64,000 bases of DNA from the NCBI RefSeq assembly GCF_003610785.1, contig NZ_RAQQ01000019.1:1-64000 (forward strand), read 5' to 3'. The stretch is from Micromonospora globbae (lineage in GTDB: Bacteria > Actinomycetota > Actinomycetes > Mycobacteriales > Micromonosporaceae). This document shows, one piece after another, positions 16,524-24,386 of the stretch (positions are counted from its first letter, which is position 1; every line of letters starts with the position of its first letter). Made by a program: the position numbers and the translations under genes. The notes beneath the pieces are model-generated. The model saw nothing but the letters and a program-made list of their open reading frames with translations. It was not told the origin of the DNA and did not search any database.

Positions 16524-18392
16524 GTGACACCAGACGAGGCGTCGGCGTGGCAGCGGCTCTGTCCGCTGTCGACGGACCAGCTCGCTCCCGTGCCGGCGCT
16601 CGCCGGCCACCTCGACCGCCCGGAGGTCGCCCGCCGGCTGGCGGCGGCCGACGCGACCCGCTGCCCGCCGGACGACGTCCTGGCCGAGCTGCGCGACCTC
16701 GGCGTCACGGCCGTGTTCGACCCGGACACCGCCACCGCCGTCCACGTCAACGCGCTCAACGCGGTGGCCGCCCGGCACAGCGGCAGCCTGGCCATCACGC
16801 TGGGCGTCAACGCGCTGGCCCTGCTTCCCCTGTACGTCGCCGGCACCCCCGAGCAGTGCCGCCGGGCCGGCGCCGTGCTGCGGCGGGGCGGGGCCGCCGC
16901 CCTGCTCCTCACCGAACTCGACAACGGCAGCAACCTCGCCCGGACCCGCACCCGCGCCGAACCGGTCCCCGGCGGCCACCGGCTCACCGGCGAGAAGCAC
17001 CTCATCAACGGCGGCACCCGCCACGACCTGCTGGTCACCCTGGCCCGTGTGGCCGGCACCGACGACCTCGGCCTGTTCCTCGCCGAGCGGGACGACACGG
17101 TCACCGCCCTGCCCCGCTGGCGTACGCTGCCGGCCGCCGCCGCGGACATCTCCGGCGTACGGTTCGCCGGAACACCGGCCGACGTGATCGGCGCGCCGGG
17201 GGAGGGGCCGAACCTGCTGCAACTCACGCTGGCGCTGTCCCGGGGCGGGATCGGCTCGCTGGCCTCCGGCGCGGCGAGCGGGGCGCTGGCCGACGCCCTG
17301 CGGTACGCCCGCGAGCGGGACGTCTACGGCGAGCCGATCGTCCACCTCGGCGCGATCGCCGAGCACCTGTTCCGGGCCGCCGCGCTCGACGTACTGGTCG
17401 CGTCGACGGCGCTGAAGGCCACCTTCCTCATCAACGCGATCGGCCCGGCGGCGGCGCACGTCACCGCCGTGGCCAAGTACGCCTGCTGCGTCCTGGCCGA
17501 GCAGGCGGTGACCGAGGGACGCGCGGTGCTCGGCGCCCGGGCGCTGGTGGAGGAGTCCGGGTACGCCGCCCGCGTACGCGACGTGCTGCTCTACGGCGTC
17601 TTCGACGGCACGAGCCACATCATGCTGGACCAGTTGCAGTGGCGGTTGGAGCGCTTCGCCGCCGGCAACGGGCGGGCGGACGACGGCCGCGCGGTGCTGG
17701 CCGACGCGTACGCAAGGGCGCCGCAGCCCCTGGTCCGCGTCGCGCGGCTGCGGCTGCGCCCGTACGCCCCGGCCCCGGCCGTGCGTGCCGCGGCCCTCGC
17801 CGCCGCCGGCGACCGACCCGCCGTGGCCGCGGTCGGCGCGCTCCTCGCGGCTCTGCTCGACCTGGTCGCCGCGGCCCGGCGCAGCGGGCGGTGGGCCCGC
17901 GACCAGGCCTGGCGCTTCGCCGCCGCGGCCGTCCTCGCCGAGGCCGAGGCGCTGCTCGCGGCCGTCGAACTCGTCGATCCCGACTGCCGTGCCCGCGGTG
18001 GCCTTCCCGGCCGCGCCGGCGCCTGGGACGAGGCCGCCCTCGGCTACGCGCTGGGCTGGCGCGGCGGCGACCTGGCCGGGCGGGTGGCGCTGCTCGCGGC
18101 CGACCTGGCCGCCGACGGGACGGCCGTCCCCGACGGGCCGGACCAGGCCGGTCTGCTCGCCGCGTTCGCGGCGGAACTGGCGCCGGCCCGGGCCGCGCTG
18201 CGCGCCCGGCTCACCACCGCCGCGTCGGCCGACCCGCCGGTTCGGGGCGCACCGGCCGCCGGAGACCAACCGGCCACACCGGACCAAAACGGCGCGGTCA
18301 CGGTCGCCGGTGGCGACGGCGGGAACGCACCGCCGGACGACCGCCGGGGTACGTCCACGGCCGACACGCTCACCGGCGGAGCGCGCCGGTGA
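16524..18392 (+). CDS. Acyl-CoA dehydrogenase with long C-terminal extension
   Basis: A 622-residue flavoprotein of the acyl-CoA dehydrogenase superfamily. The middle domain shows ALLLTELDNGSNLARTRTRA and the FAD-contacting GGHRLTGEKHLINGGTRHDL. Helical C-terminal elements include AVAKYACCVLAEQAVTEGRAVLGARAL and LYGVFDGTSHIMLDQLQ. The last 240 residues are an Ala-rich helical extension absent from standard 380-residue members. I start at GTG 16524 because GGGTGAGG lies 5 bases upstream; the ATG at 16485 lies inside the regulatory heptads. It overlaps the PlsX-like gene by GTGA. Its likely role is alpha,beta-desaturation of an acyl precursor; the substrate is unknown. Confidence 0.78.
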   Translation: MTPDEASAWQRLCPLSTDQLAPVPALAGHLDRPEVARRLAAADATRCPPDDVLAELRDLGVTAVFDPDTATAVHVNALNAVAARHSGSLAITLGVNALALLPLYVAGTPEQCRRAGAVLRRGGAAALLLTELDNGSNLARTRTRAEPVPGGHRLTGEKHLINGGTRHDLLVTLARVAGTDDLGLFLAERDDTVTALPRWRTLPAAAADISGVRFAGTPADVIGAPGEGPNLLQLTLALSRGGIGSLASGAASGALADALRYARERDVYGEPIVHLGAIAEHLFRAAALDVLVASTALKATFLINAIGPAAAHVTAVAKYACCVLAEQAVTEGRAVLGARALVEESGYAARVRDVLLYGVFDGTSHIMLDQLQWRLERFAAGNGRADDGRAVLADAYARAPQPLVRVARLRLRPYAPAPAVRAAALAAAGDRPAVAAVGALLAALLDLVAAARRSGRWARDQAWRFAAAAVLAEAEALLAAVELVDPDCRARGGLPGRAGAWDEAALGYALGWRGGDLAGRVALLAADLAADGTAVPDGPDQAGLLAAFAAELAPARAALRARLTTAASADPPVRGAPAAGDQPATPDQNGAVTVAGGDGGNAPPDDRRGTSTADTLTGGARR

Positions 18393-19438
18393 CCGCGCGG
18401 CACCCGGCGGGCAGGCGGCTGCGGGTGGCCGTCGACGTCGCCGGGGCCGACCTGGGACCCGCGCCCGTGGTCGCGGGGGCCCTGGCCGCGGCCGCCACCG
18501 TGGACGTGACGCTCGTCGGCCCGCGGGCGCTCGTGCGTCCGCTCCTGCCCGCCGGCGCCCCGCCGCCCGGCGTACGGCTGGTCGACGCCCCCGACGTCGT
18601 CGGGATGGCCGACGAGCCGGTCGCCGCGACGTACGCCAAGCGGCGCTCCTCGCTGCTGGTCGCGGCCGGGGAGGTGGCGGCGGGCCGCGCCGACGCCATG
18701 GTGACGCCGGGCAACACGGGCGCCGCGGTGCTCGCGGCGGCCGTCCGGCTGGGACGGGTGCCGGGGGTGACCAACCCGGCTCTGGCCACGGTGCTGCCGG
18801 TGCCGGGCGCCGGCCCGACCGTGCTGCTCGACATCGGCGCGACGGCGACCGCGGTGCCCGAGTGGCTCGTCGAGTTCGCGGTGCTCGGCGCGGAGTACGC
18901 CCGCTGCCGCCTCGGGCTGGAGCGGCCCCGGATCGGGTTGCTGTCCAACGGCCACGAGTCGGTCAAGGGCGGGCCGGTGCGCCGCGATGCCCACCTGCTG
19001 CTCGCCGCGATGCCCGGCTACGTGGGCCAGATCGAGGCGTACGACGTGCTCGGCGGCCGGGTCGACGTCGCCGTGACCGACGGGTTCACCGGGGACGTGG
19101 CGCTGAAGATGTACGAGCGCACGCTGGACGCCACCGTGGGCCTGGCCCTCGACGCGGTGCGGGCGTTCTCGCCGATCGGCGCGCTGGCGCGGGAGCGGCA
19201 GCGCCGGGTGACGCGGGCGGTGCGGTCGGGTCTGGCCGCCGAGGCGGGCGGCGCGCTGCTGGGCGTACGCGGGGTGTGCGTGATCTGCCACGGCACCGCG
19301 CAGGCCGCCGACGTGGAGGCGAGCGTGGGCATCGCCGCGGAGTGCGTCCGGTCCGGCCTGGTGGGTCGGGTCGAGGCGGCCTTCGCGGCCTCGTCCCGGC
19401 GGCGGCGCGTCGTGCGGCCGGCCCGCGTCGACCACTGA
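18389..19438 (+). CDS. PlsX-like phosphate acyltransferase
   Basis: A 349-residue protein resembling PlsX, which turns acyl-ACP and phosphate into acyl phosphate. Family landmarks are VAVDVAGADLGPAPVV (PlsX has MGGD), ATYAKRRSSLLVA, VTPGNTGAAVLA (usually SAGNTGA), VLLDIGAT (usually LLDxGAN), GLLSNGHESVKGG, VAVTDGFTGDVALKMYE and CHGTAQ. Several positions that are near-invariant in housekeeping PlsX are changed, so this is a cluster-specific paralogue. GTG 18389 overlaps the preceding stop. It probably handles an acyl group for the pathway rather than membrane lipid; that is inference. Confidence 0.78.
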   Translation: MTARHPAGRRLRVAVDVAGADLGPAPVVAGALAAAATVDVTLVGPRALVRPLLPAGAPPPGVRLVDAPDVVGMADEPVAATYAKRRSSLLVAAGEVAAGRADAMVTPGNTGAAVLAAAVRLGRVPGVTNPALATVLPVPGAGPTVLLDIGATATAVPEWLVEFAVLGAEYARCRLGLERPRIGLLSNGHESVKGGPVRRDAHLLLAAMPGYVGQIEAYDVLGGRVDVAVTDGFTGDVALKMYERTLDATVGLALDAVRAFSPIGALARERQRRVTRAVRSGLAAEAGGALLGVRGVCVICHGTAQAADVEASVGIAAECVRSGLVGRVEAAFAASSRRRRVVRPARVDH

Positions 19439-19448
19439 TCTACTCATT

Positions 19449-19473
19449 CTCGTATCTGGTTTCCAGATACGAG
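19449..19473. promoter_or_regulatory. Perfect 25-bp palindromic operator
   Basis: CTCGTATCTGG and its exact complement CCAGATACGAG around TTT. It lies 42 bases before the ABC transporter ATG and contains the cluster hexamer GTATCT in both orientations. The shape is that of a dimeric repressor site. It could also be a weak hairpin, but it is not followed by a T run. Confidence 0.65.
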
Positions 19474-19485
19474 CGTTGATATGGT
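19457..19485 (+). promoter_or_regulatory. Predicted promoter of the ABC transporter operon
   Basis: TGGTTT (19457-19462), 17 bases, TATGGT (19480-19485). The -35 lies inside the palindrome, so a bound repressor would block it. A GAGGGTGG ribosome binding site follows before ATG 19516. Confidence 0.5.
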
Positions 19486-19515
19486 CTCGGGGATTCCTGG
19501 TGTGAGGGTGGTGCG

Positions 19516-20466
19516 ATGTCACAACAGATGATCCAGGTGAGCGACCTGCGCCGGTCCTTCGGCGCGACGGTGGCGGTCGACGGGGTCGGTTTCGAGGTCG
19601 CCGCCGGCGAGGTGGTGGGCCTGCTGGGGCCCAACGGCGCGGGCAAGACGACCACCATCCACTGCCTCACGACCCTGCTGCGGCCGGACTCCGGGACCGC
19701 CCGGGTCGCCGGTTTCGACGTGGTCCGGCAGGCCGCCGAGGTCCGCCGCAGCATCGCGGTGACCGGCCAGTTCGCGGCGCTGGACGAGATGCTGACCGGA
19801 CGGGAGAACCTGGTCCTGTTCGGCCGGCTGCTCGGGCTCGGCCGGCGGGCCGCCGCCGCCCGGGCCGACGAGCTGATCGAGCGTTTCGACCTCGGCGAGG
19901 TCGCGGGCGCGGCCGTACGCACGTACTCCGGCGGGTTGCGGCGGCGCGTCGACCTGGCCGCGAGCCTCGTGGTGGACCGGCCGGTGCTCTTCCTCGACGA
20001 GCCGACCACGGGGCTGGACCCGCGCAGCCGGCGGGCTCTGTGGGAGGTGGTCCGGCAGCTGCGGGACGACGGCACGGCGGTGCTGCTGACCACGCAGTAC
20101 CTGGAGGAGGCCGACCAGCTGGCCGCCCGGGTGCTGCTCGTCGACCACGGCCGGGTCGTGGCCGAGGGCACGCCCGACGACCTCAAGGGCCGGCTCGGCG
20201 GCGCGGTCTGTGAGGTGCGGATCGAGGACCCGCGGGACCGGGCGGCGGCGTCCGCGCAGCTGCGCGCGGCGTTCCCCGACCTGACCGAGGACGAGGACGT
20301 GCTGCGGCTGGCCGCGGGCTCCGGCACGCTCACCGAGGTCGTCCGGCGGCTGGAGTCGGCCGGCGTCGAGGCCGACGACGTGACCGTCCGCCGGCCCACC
20401 CTGGACGAGGTGTTCCTGTCCCTCACCGGCGCCGGCGTGCCCGATCCGGCGGGAGCCCGCCGGTGA
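19516..20466 (+). CDS. ABC transporter ATP-binding protein (DrrA-like)
   Basis: A 316-residue ATPase of the daunorubicin-resistance DrrA type. Walker A is GPNGAGKTTTIH, the Q-loop region is TGQFAALDEMLTGRENL, the ABC signature is YSGGLRRRVDLAASL and Walker B is VLFLDEPTTGLDPRS. The C-terminal 80 residues are the DUF4162-like domain usual in this group. With the two membrane subunits downstream it forms an ABC-2 exporter, probably giving self-resistance to or secretion of the cluster product. Stop and start overlap with the next gene (ATGA-type). Confidence 0.92.
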   Translation: MSQQMIQVSDLRRSFGATVAVDGVGFEVAAGEVVGLLGPNGAGKTTTIHCLTTLLRPDSGTARVAGFDVVRQAAEVRRSIAVTGQFAALDEMLTGRENLVLFGRLLGLGRRAAAARADELIERFDLGEVAGAAVRTYSGGLRRRVDLAASLVVDRPVLFLDEPTTGLDPRSRRALWEVVRQLRDDGTAVLLTTQYLEEADQLAARVLLVDHGRVVAEGTPDDLKGRLGGAVCEVRIEDPRDRAAASAQLRAAFPDLTEDEDVLRLAAGSGTLTEVVRRLESAGVEADDVTVRRPTLDEVFLSLTGAGVPDPAGARR

Positions 20467-21236
20467 GCGCGACCGCGGCGCCGGCGGCCGGCCCGGTCCA
20501 GCAGTTCGCGGTGCTGGCGGCCCGGAACCTGCGACAGGCCCGCGCCGGCCGGTCCGTCGGCCTGACCGTCGTCTTCCCGCTGGCGTTCTTCGCCGGCTTC
20601 ATGGTGGTCTTCCGCCGGTTGATGGCCGACTACGGCATCGCCTACGAGCAGTTCCTGCCACCGGCGATCGTCGTGCAGACCACCGCCCTGGTCGCCATGT
20701 CGGCCTGCTACATGGTCGCCGGTGACGCCCGCAGCGGCCTCATCGCCCGGTACCGGACGCTGCCGATGGGCGCGGCCGTGGTGCCGCTGGCGCGGCTGGT
20801 CGTCGACGCGGCCCGGGCCGCCGTCGCGGTGGCCGTCATCCTCGTCGCCGCCACGGTGGTCGGCTTCCGGTTCACCGCCGGCGCCGCCGCGGCGGTCGGG
20901 TTCGTGCTGCTGGCGGTCGGCTTCGCCGTGGTGCTGGCGGCCGGCTGCACGGCGCTGGGGCTCGGCGCCCGCGACCCCGAGCACGTGTACTCGGCGTTGA
21001 CGCTGCCGTACCTGGTGCTCACCACCGTCTCCACGGCCTTCGTGCCGGTCGACGCCTTCCCGGGCTGGCTGCAGCCGGTGGTCCGGGTCTCGCCGTTCTC
21101 CGCCCAGGTCGACGCCCTGCGGGCGCTCTCCACCGACGGCGCCGACGAGGCGGTGTGGCCGGCGCTGGTGTGGTTGCTGGCCCTGGCGCTGCTGTTCGGA
21201 TTCGCCGCCGCGCGTTCGTTCCGGAGGAGCCGATGA
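20463..21236 (+). CDS. ABC-2 type transporter permease (DrrB-like)
   Basis: A 257-residue integral membrane protein with six hydrophobic segments, including TVVFPLAFFAGFMVVF and LVLLAVGF-like helices, and the ABC-2 landmark LVLTTVSTAFVPVDAFPGWLQ followed by RVSPFSAQVDALRAL. It is the first of two permeases serving the ATPase and overlaps both neighbours by four bases. The pair probably forms a heterodimeric channel. Confidence 0.88.
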   Translation: MSATAAPAAGPVQQFAVLAARNLRQARAGRSVGLTVVFPLAFFAGFMVVFRRLMADYGIAYEQFLPPAIVVQTTALVAMSACYMVAGDARSGLIARYRTLPMGAAVVPLARLVVDAARAAVAVAVILVAATVVGFRFTAGAAAAVGFVLLAVGFAVVLAAGCTALGLGARDPEHVYSALTLPYLVLTTVSTAFVPVDAFPGWLQPVVRVSPFSAQVDALRALSTDGADEAVWPALVWLLALALLFGFAAARSFRRSR

Positions 21237-21997
21237 GCACTCTCGCACAGGCGTCATTGTTCGCCGGGCGCAACCTGCGCCGGTTCTTCCGGGCACCGCC
21301 CGCGCTCGTGTACGCGTTCGCCTTCCCCGTCCTGCTGCTGCTCACCCAGTACGCGGTCTTCGGCCGCATCGTGGGCGACGGCGACCGCCAGCACTACCTG
21401 GAGCGGCTCGCCCCGCTGGTGGTGCTGTCGACCGCCGCGTTCGGCGCGCCGTCGAGCGCCGTCGGGTTCCTGCGCGACCTGCACGGCGGGCTCGTCGACC
21501 GGCTCCGCACCATGCCGGTACGCCCGGGCGCGCTGCTGGCCGGCCGGGTCGCCGGCGACGTGCTGCGGATCGTCCTGATCGGACTGCTCACCACGAGCGT
21601 GGCCATGCTCCTGGGCTTCCGGTTCCGGCAGGGCGCGCTGGCCGCCGTCGGTTTCGTCGCGGTGATCGCGCTGTTCGGTCTGATGTGGGCGGCCATCGCG
21701 CTCTGGCGCGGCTCGGGCCCGGGCGACGAGCAGTCCCTGCCGCCGTCGCTGACCGGTCCCGCGACCCTGCTGTTCATCTTCTCCTCCGGATTCGTGCCGG
21801 TGTCGGCGTTCCCGGAGGTGGTGCAGCCGGTGGTGCGGGCCAACCCGTTCTCGGTGGCCACGGAGGCGCTGGTCGGCCTCTCCGCGGGCGGGCCGGTGCT
21901 GGTCCCGGTGCTCCAGACCGCCGCCTGGGTGGTGGGGCTCGGCGGGATCTGCCTGCTCGTGGCGCTGCGCCGCTACGCCCGCCGCACGGCTTCCTGA
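21233..21997 (+). CDS. ABC-2 type transporter permease (DrrC-like)
   Basis: A 254-residue membrane protein paralogous to the preceding permease. It has about six helices and the matching ABC-2 segment FSSGFVPVSAFPEVVQPVV followed by RANPFSVATEALVGL. A GGAGGAG ribosome binding site precedes ATG 21233, which overlaps the upstream stop. It ends the exporter operon; a long hairpin follows. Confidence 0.88.
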   Translation: MSTLAQASLFAGRNLRRFFRAPPALVYAFAFPVLLLLTQYAVFGRIVGDGDRQHYLERLAPLVVLSTAAFGAPSSAVGFLRDLHGGLVDRLRTMPVRPGALLAGRVAGDVLRIVLIGLLTTSVAMLLGFRFRQGALAAVGFVAVIALFGLMWAAIALWRGSGPGDEQSLPPSLTGPATLLFIFSSGFVPVSAFPEVVQPVVRANPFSVATEALVGLSAGGPVLVPVLQTAAWVVGLGGICLLVALRRYARRTAS

Positions 21998-22035
21998 CGC
22001 GACGGCCCGCTTCGCCGTCCGCACGACACGCTGGT

Positions 22036-22082
22036 CCGGCCGCGCCGCCCCGGGGACCGACCGTCCGGGGCGGCGCGGCCGG
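22036..22082. terminator. Bidirectional hairpin terminator
   Basis: An 18-bp perfect stem (22036-22053 with 22065-22082) and 11-base loop, core GGCCGCGCCGCCCCGG. It lies between the convergent ABC operon and the thioesterase gene and has no T run, as is common in actinomycetes. Confidence 0.7.
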
Positions 22083-22187
22083 CGTGCGGTCGCGGGGATG
22101 ACGTGGCGCGTGTGCCGGGGTCGTGACGTGGTGCGCGAGCGCCGGCACCGTCGGGCGCGGTGACGTGGGGCGCGGGCCCCGGCGCCG

Positions 22188-23033
22188 TCAGGCGGGGCTC
22201 GCCATCCGGTACAGCATCTGCTGCCCGCCGGTCGCGAGCAGTTCGCCGGCGTCGGACCAGACGCGGGCGCGGGCGCCGAGCATCCCGCCGGTGGCGGCGG
22301 CCGCCTCTCCCTCCACCAGCAGCCACTCACCGGCGTCGGCGCCGGCCGCGCCCTGGAAGCCCACGTACAGGTCCATGCTCGGCGCCATGAACGTGGTCCG
22401 CTCGAACGCCTGCACGATCGCGGGGAACTGCACCACGTCGACGGCGAAGACCAGGCGGGCCGCCGCGAGCCACGGGTCCGCGCCGGCCGGCAGCGGTTTG
22501 TGCAGCCGCAGCCAGCCCCGGATCGTCGGCACACCGTCCCGTTGCGGGGTCCAGCCGCCGGCGGGCCAGCCGGACAGCCGCACCTCGTAGCACCGTTCCC
22601 AGATCGGCAGCACCGGCAGGCCGTCGCGGCGCATGAGGTCGACCAGGGTGGGCAGCTCCTCGGGCGCTGGCAGGTCCGGCGGCGGCATCCAGCGCCGCTC
22701 GGGCCCGACGAGGCCGCCGGCGATCGTCCAGACGTGGGCGGCGAGCACGGTCCGGCCGCGTTGCCGCAGGACGGCGTGGAAGGCCGCCGCCCGGCGGGTG
22801 CCGTGGACGCGGCTGACCTCCACCTCGACCTCGCCGTACCGGGGTGGTGCGAGGAACTGGCAGCTCAGGCTGACCGGCAGCATGCCGCCGGCGGCGTGCC
22901 CCGCCGCGCGGAGCGCGACCGCCGCGAGGTAACCGCCGTTGGGCCCCCACACCGACCAGTCCTCGGACAGGTGCGCCCGGTAGCGGCCGGGAGTGGTGGG
23001 TTCGACCGCGGCGTCGTCCGCGAGGCTGGCCAT
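22188..23033 (-). CDS. Acyl-CoA thioesterase-like protein (double hotdog)
   Basis: A 281-residue protein of the acyl-CoA thioesterase/4HBT_3 family. It has the first hotdog entry SVWGPNGGYLAAVALRAAG, then SLSCQFLAPPRYGEVEVEV and a second repeat containing LVFAVDVVQFPAIVQAF and APSMDLYVGFQ. It would hydrolyse, or keep low, acyl-CoA intermediates of the acyl branch. GGAAGGGG lies 5 bases before ATG 23033. It is divergent from the acyl-CoA dehydrogenase pair and shares their promoter region. Confidence 0.78.
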   Translation of the reverse strand: MASLADDAAVEPTTPGRYRAHLSEDWSVWGPNGGYLAAVALRAAGHAAGGMLPVSLSCQFLAPPRYGEVEVEVSRVHGTRRAAAFHAVLRQRGRTVLAAHVWTIAGGLVGPERRWMPPPDLPAPEELPTLVDLMRRDGLPVLPIWERCYEVRLSGWPAGGWTPQRDGVPTIRGWLRLHKPLPAGADPWLAAARLVFAVDVVQFPAIVQAFERTTFMAPSMDLYVGFQGAAGADAGEWLLVEGEAAAATGGMLGARARVWSDAGELLATGGQQMLYRMASPA

Positions 23034-23066
23034 GGCACCCCTTCCGGGCAGGGAACGCGTCGACCC

Positions 23067-23102
23067 AAGATACTGCAAAAGAATACGAGATACGAGTACG
23101 AT
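23067..23102. promoter_or_regulatory. Overlapping divergent promoters with GTATCT elements
   Basis: Minus strand: TCGTAT (23090-23095), 17 bases, TATCTT (23067-23072), serving the thioesterase. Plus strand: TGCAAA (23074-23079), 17 bases, TACGAT (23097-23102), 7 bases before ATG 23110 and so leaderless. The shared spacer holds ATACGAG repeated every 7 bases. Confidence 0.55.
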
Positions 23103-23109
23103 GCGGCGC

Positions 23110-24270
23110 ATGGATCTGCGTGACAGTCCCGAGGAGGCCGAGTTCCGCGCCGGGCTGCGGGACTGGCTGGCCCGCAGCGTCCCGGCGGCCGCCGGACCGG
23201 ACGGGGCCCCGCCCCAGGGCCGGTGGGGCGACATCGCCGCCGTCCGGGCGTTCACGTCGGCGCTGCACGCCGCCGGCTACGCCGGCATCACCTGGCCCGC
23301 CGAGCACGGCGGGCGCGGCCTGTCCCCGGTCTACCAGGCCATCTACCTGGAGGAGACCGCGCGGGCCGAGGCGGCCGAGCACATCGGCGTCATCGGGCTC
23401 GGGATGGTGGGTCCGACGATCATCGCCTGCGGCTCGCCCGAACAGCGCGGCTGGTACCTGCCCCGCATCCTCAGTGGCGAGATCGTCTTCTGCCAGGGCT
23501 TCTCGGAGCCGGAGGCCGGTAGCGACCTGTCCGCCGTGCGTACCGTGGCCCGGCGCGAGGGCGACGAGCTGGTGGTGACGGGGCGCAAGGTCTGGTCGTC
23601 CTACGCCCACCTCGCCGACCACTGCCTGCTGCTCGCCCGCACGGACCCCCAGGAGAAACGCCACCGTGGACTGTCCTGCCTCCTGGTCGACCTGCGCTCG
23701 CCGGGCGTCACGGTCCGCCCGATCCGGCAGATGACCGGCGAGGCGGAGTTCGCCGAGATCGAGTTCGACGAGGTCCGGGTGCCGGTCGACGCGGTGGTGG
23801 GCGGCATCGGTGACGGCTGGGGCGTGGCGATGACCACCCTCGCCCACGAGCGGGGCACCTTCGGCTTCACGCTCACCGCCCGCTTGGAGGTGGCGTTCCG
23901 CCGCCTGGTCGCGACCGCCCGCGCCCGGGGGAGGGACGGCGACCCGCTCGTCCGCGACGAGATCGCCGCCCGCTACGTCGAGCTGGAGGGCCTGCGCTGG
24001 ACCAACCGGCGTGCCCTGGCCGAGCTGGCGCGTACCGGGGTGCCCGGCCCGGAGACCTCGGTGATCAAGCTGCGCTGGTCGCAGGCGCACCAGCGGCTCA
24101 CGACGCTCGCGGTGCGGCTGCTCGCCGGCGGCGGGGAGCCGGACGGCTGGGACCGCTACTGGCAGCACCAGATGCTGCGCAGCCGCGCCAACACCATCGA
24201 GGGCGGCACCTCCGAGGTGCTGCGCAACGTGGTCGCCGAGCGGGTGCTGGGCCTGCCCCGGTCGTACTGA
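23110..24270 (+). CDS. Acyl-CoA dehydrogenase (alpha-type subunit)
   Basis: A 386-residue acyl-CoA dehydrogenase. Visible landmarks are CQGFSEPEAGSDLSAVRT and VTGRKVWSSYAHLADHCLLLART in the FAD/substrate region, QMTGEAEFAEIEFDEVRVP, and the C-terminal IEGGTSEVLRNVVAERVLGL. ATG 23110 (MDLRDSPEEAEF) fits the family start and a leaderless -10; ATG 23101 is also possible. With the next gene it looks like the two-subunit FadE pairs of actinobacteria, in which one subunit is catalytic and the partner degenerate. It would introduce a double bond in a CoA- or ACP-bound acyl chain. Confidence 0.86.
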   Translation: MDLRDSPEEAEFRAGLRDWLARSVPAAAGPDGAPPQGRWGDIAAVRAFTSALHAAGYAGITWPAEHGGRGLSPVYQAIYLEETARAEAAEHIGVIGLGMVGPTIIACGSPEQRGWYLPRILSGEIVFCQGFSEPEAGSDLSAVRTVARREGDELVVTGRKVWSSYAHLADHCLLLARTDPQEKRHRGLSCLLVDLRSPGVTVRPIRQMTGEAEFAEIEFDEVRVPVDAVVGGIGDGWGVAMTTLAHERGTFGFTLTARLEVAFRRLVATARARGRDGDPLVRDEIAARYVELEGLRWTNRRALAELARTGVPGPETSVIKLRWSQAHQRLTTLAVRLLAGGGEPDGWDRYWQHQMLRSRANTIEGGTSEVLRNVVAERVLGLPRSY

Positions 24271-24386
24271 CCGGTGGCGGCCCCCGCAGCCCGCGCCTCG
24301 TCCGCCCCCCGCGCCGGCATCCCTCATCCGCCCGCGGCCCGTCGCGCCGTGGGACCTCATCCGCCCCGCCCACGAGGAGACAGCAG

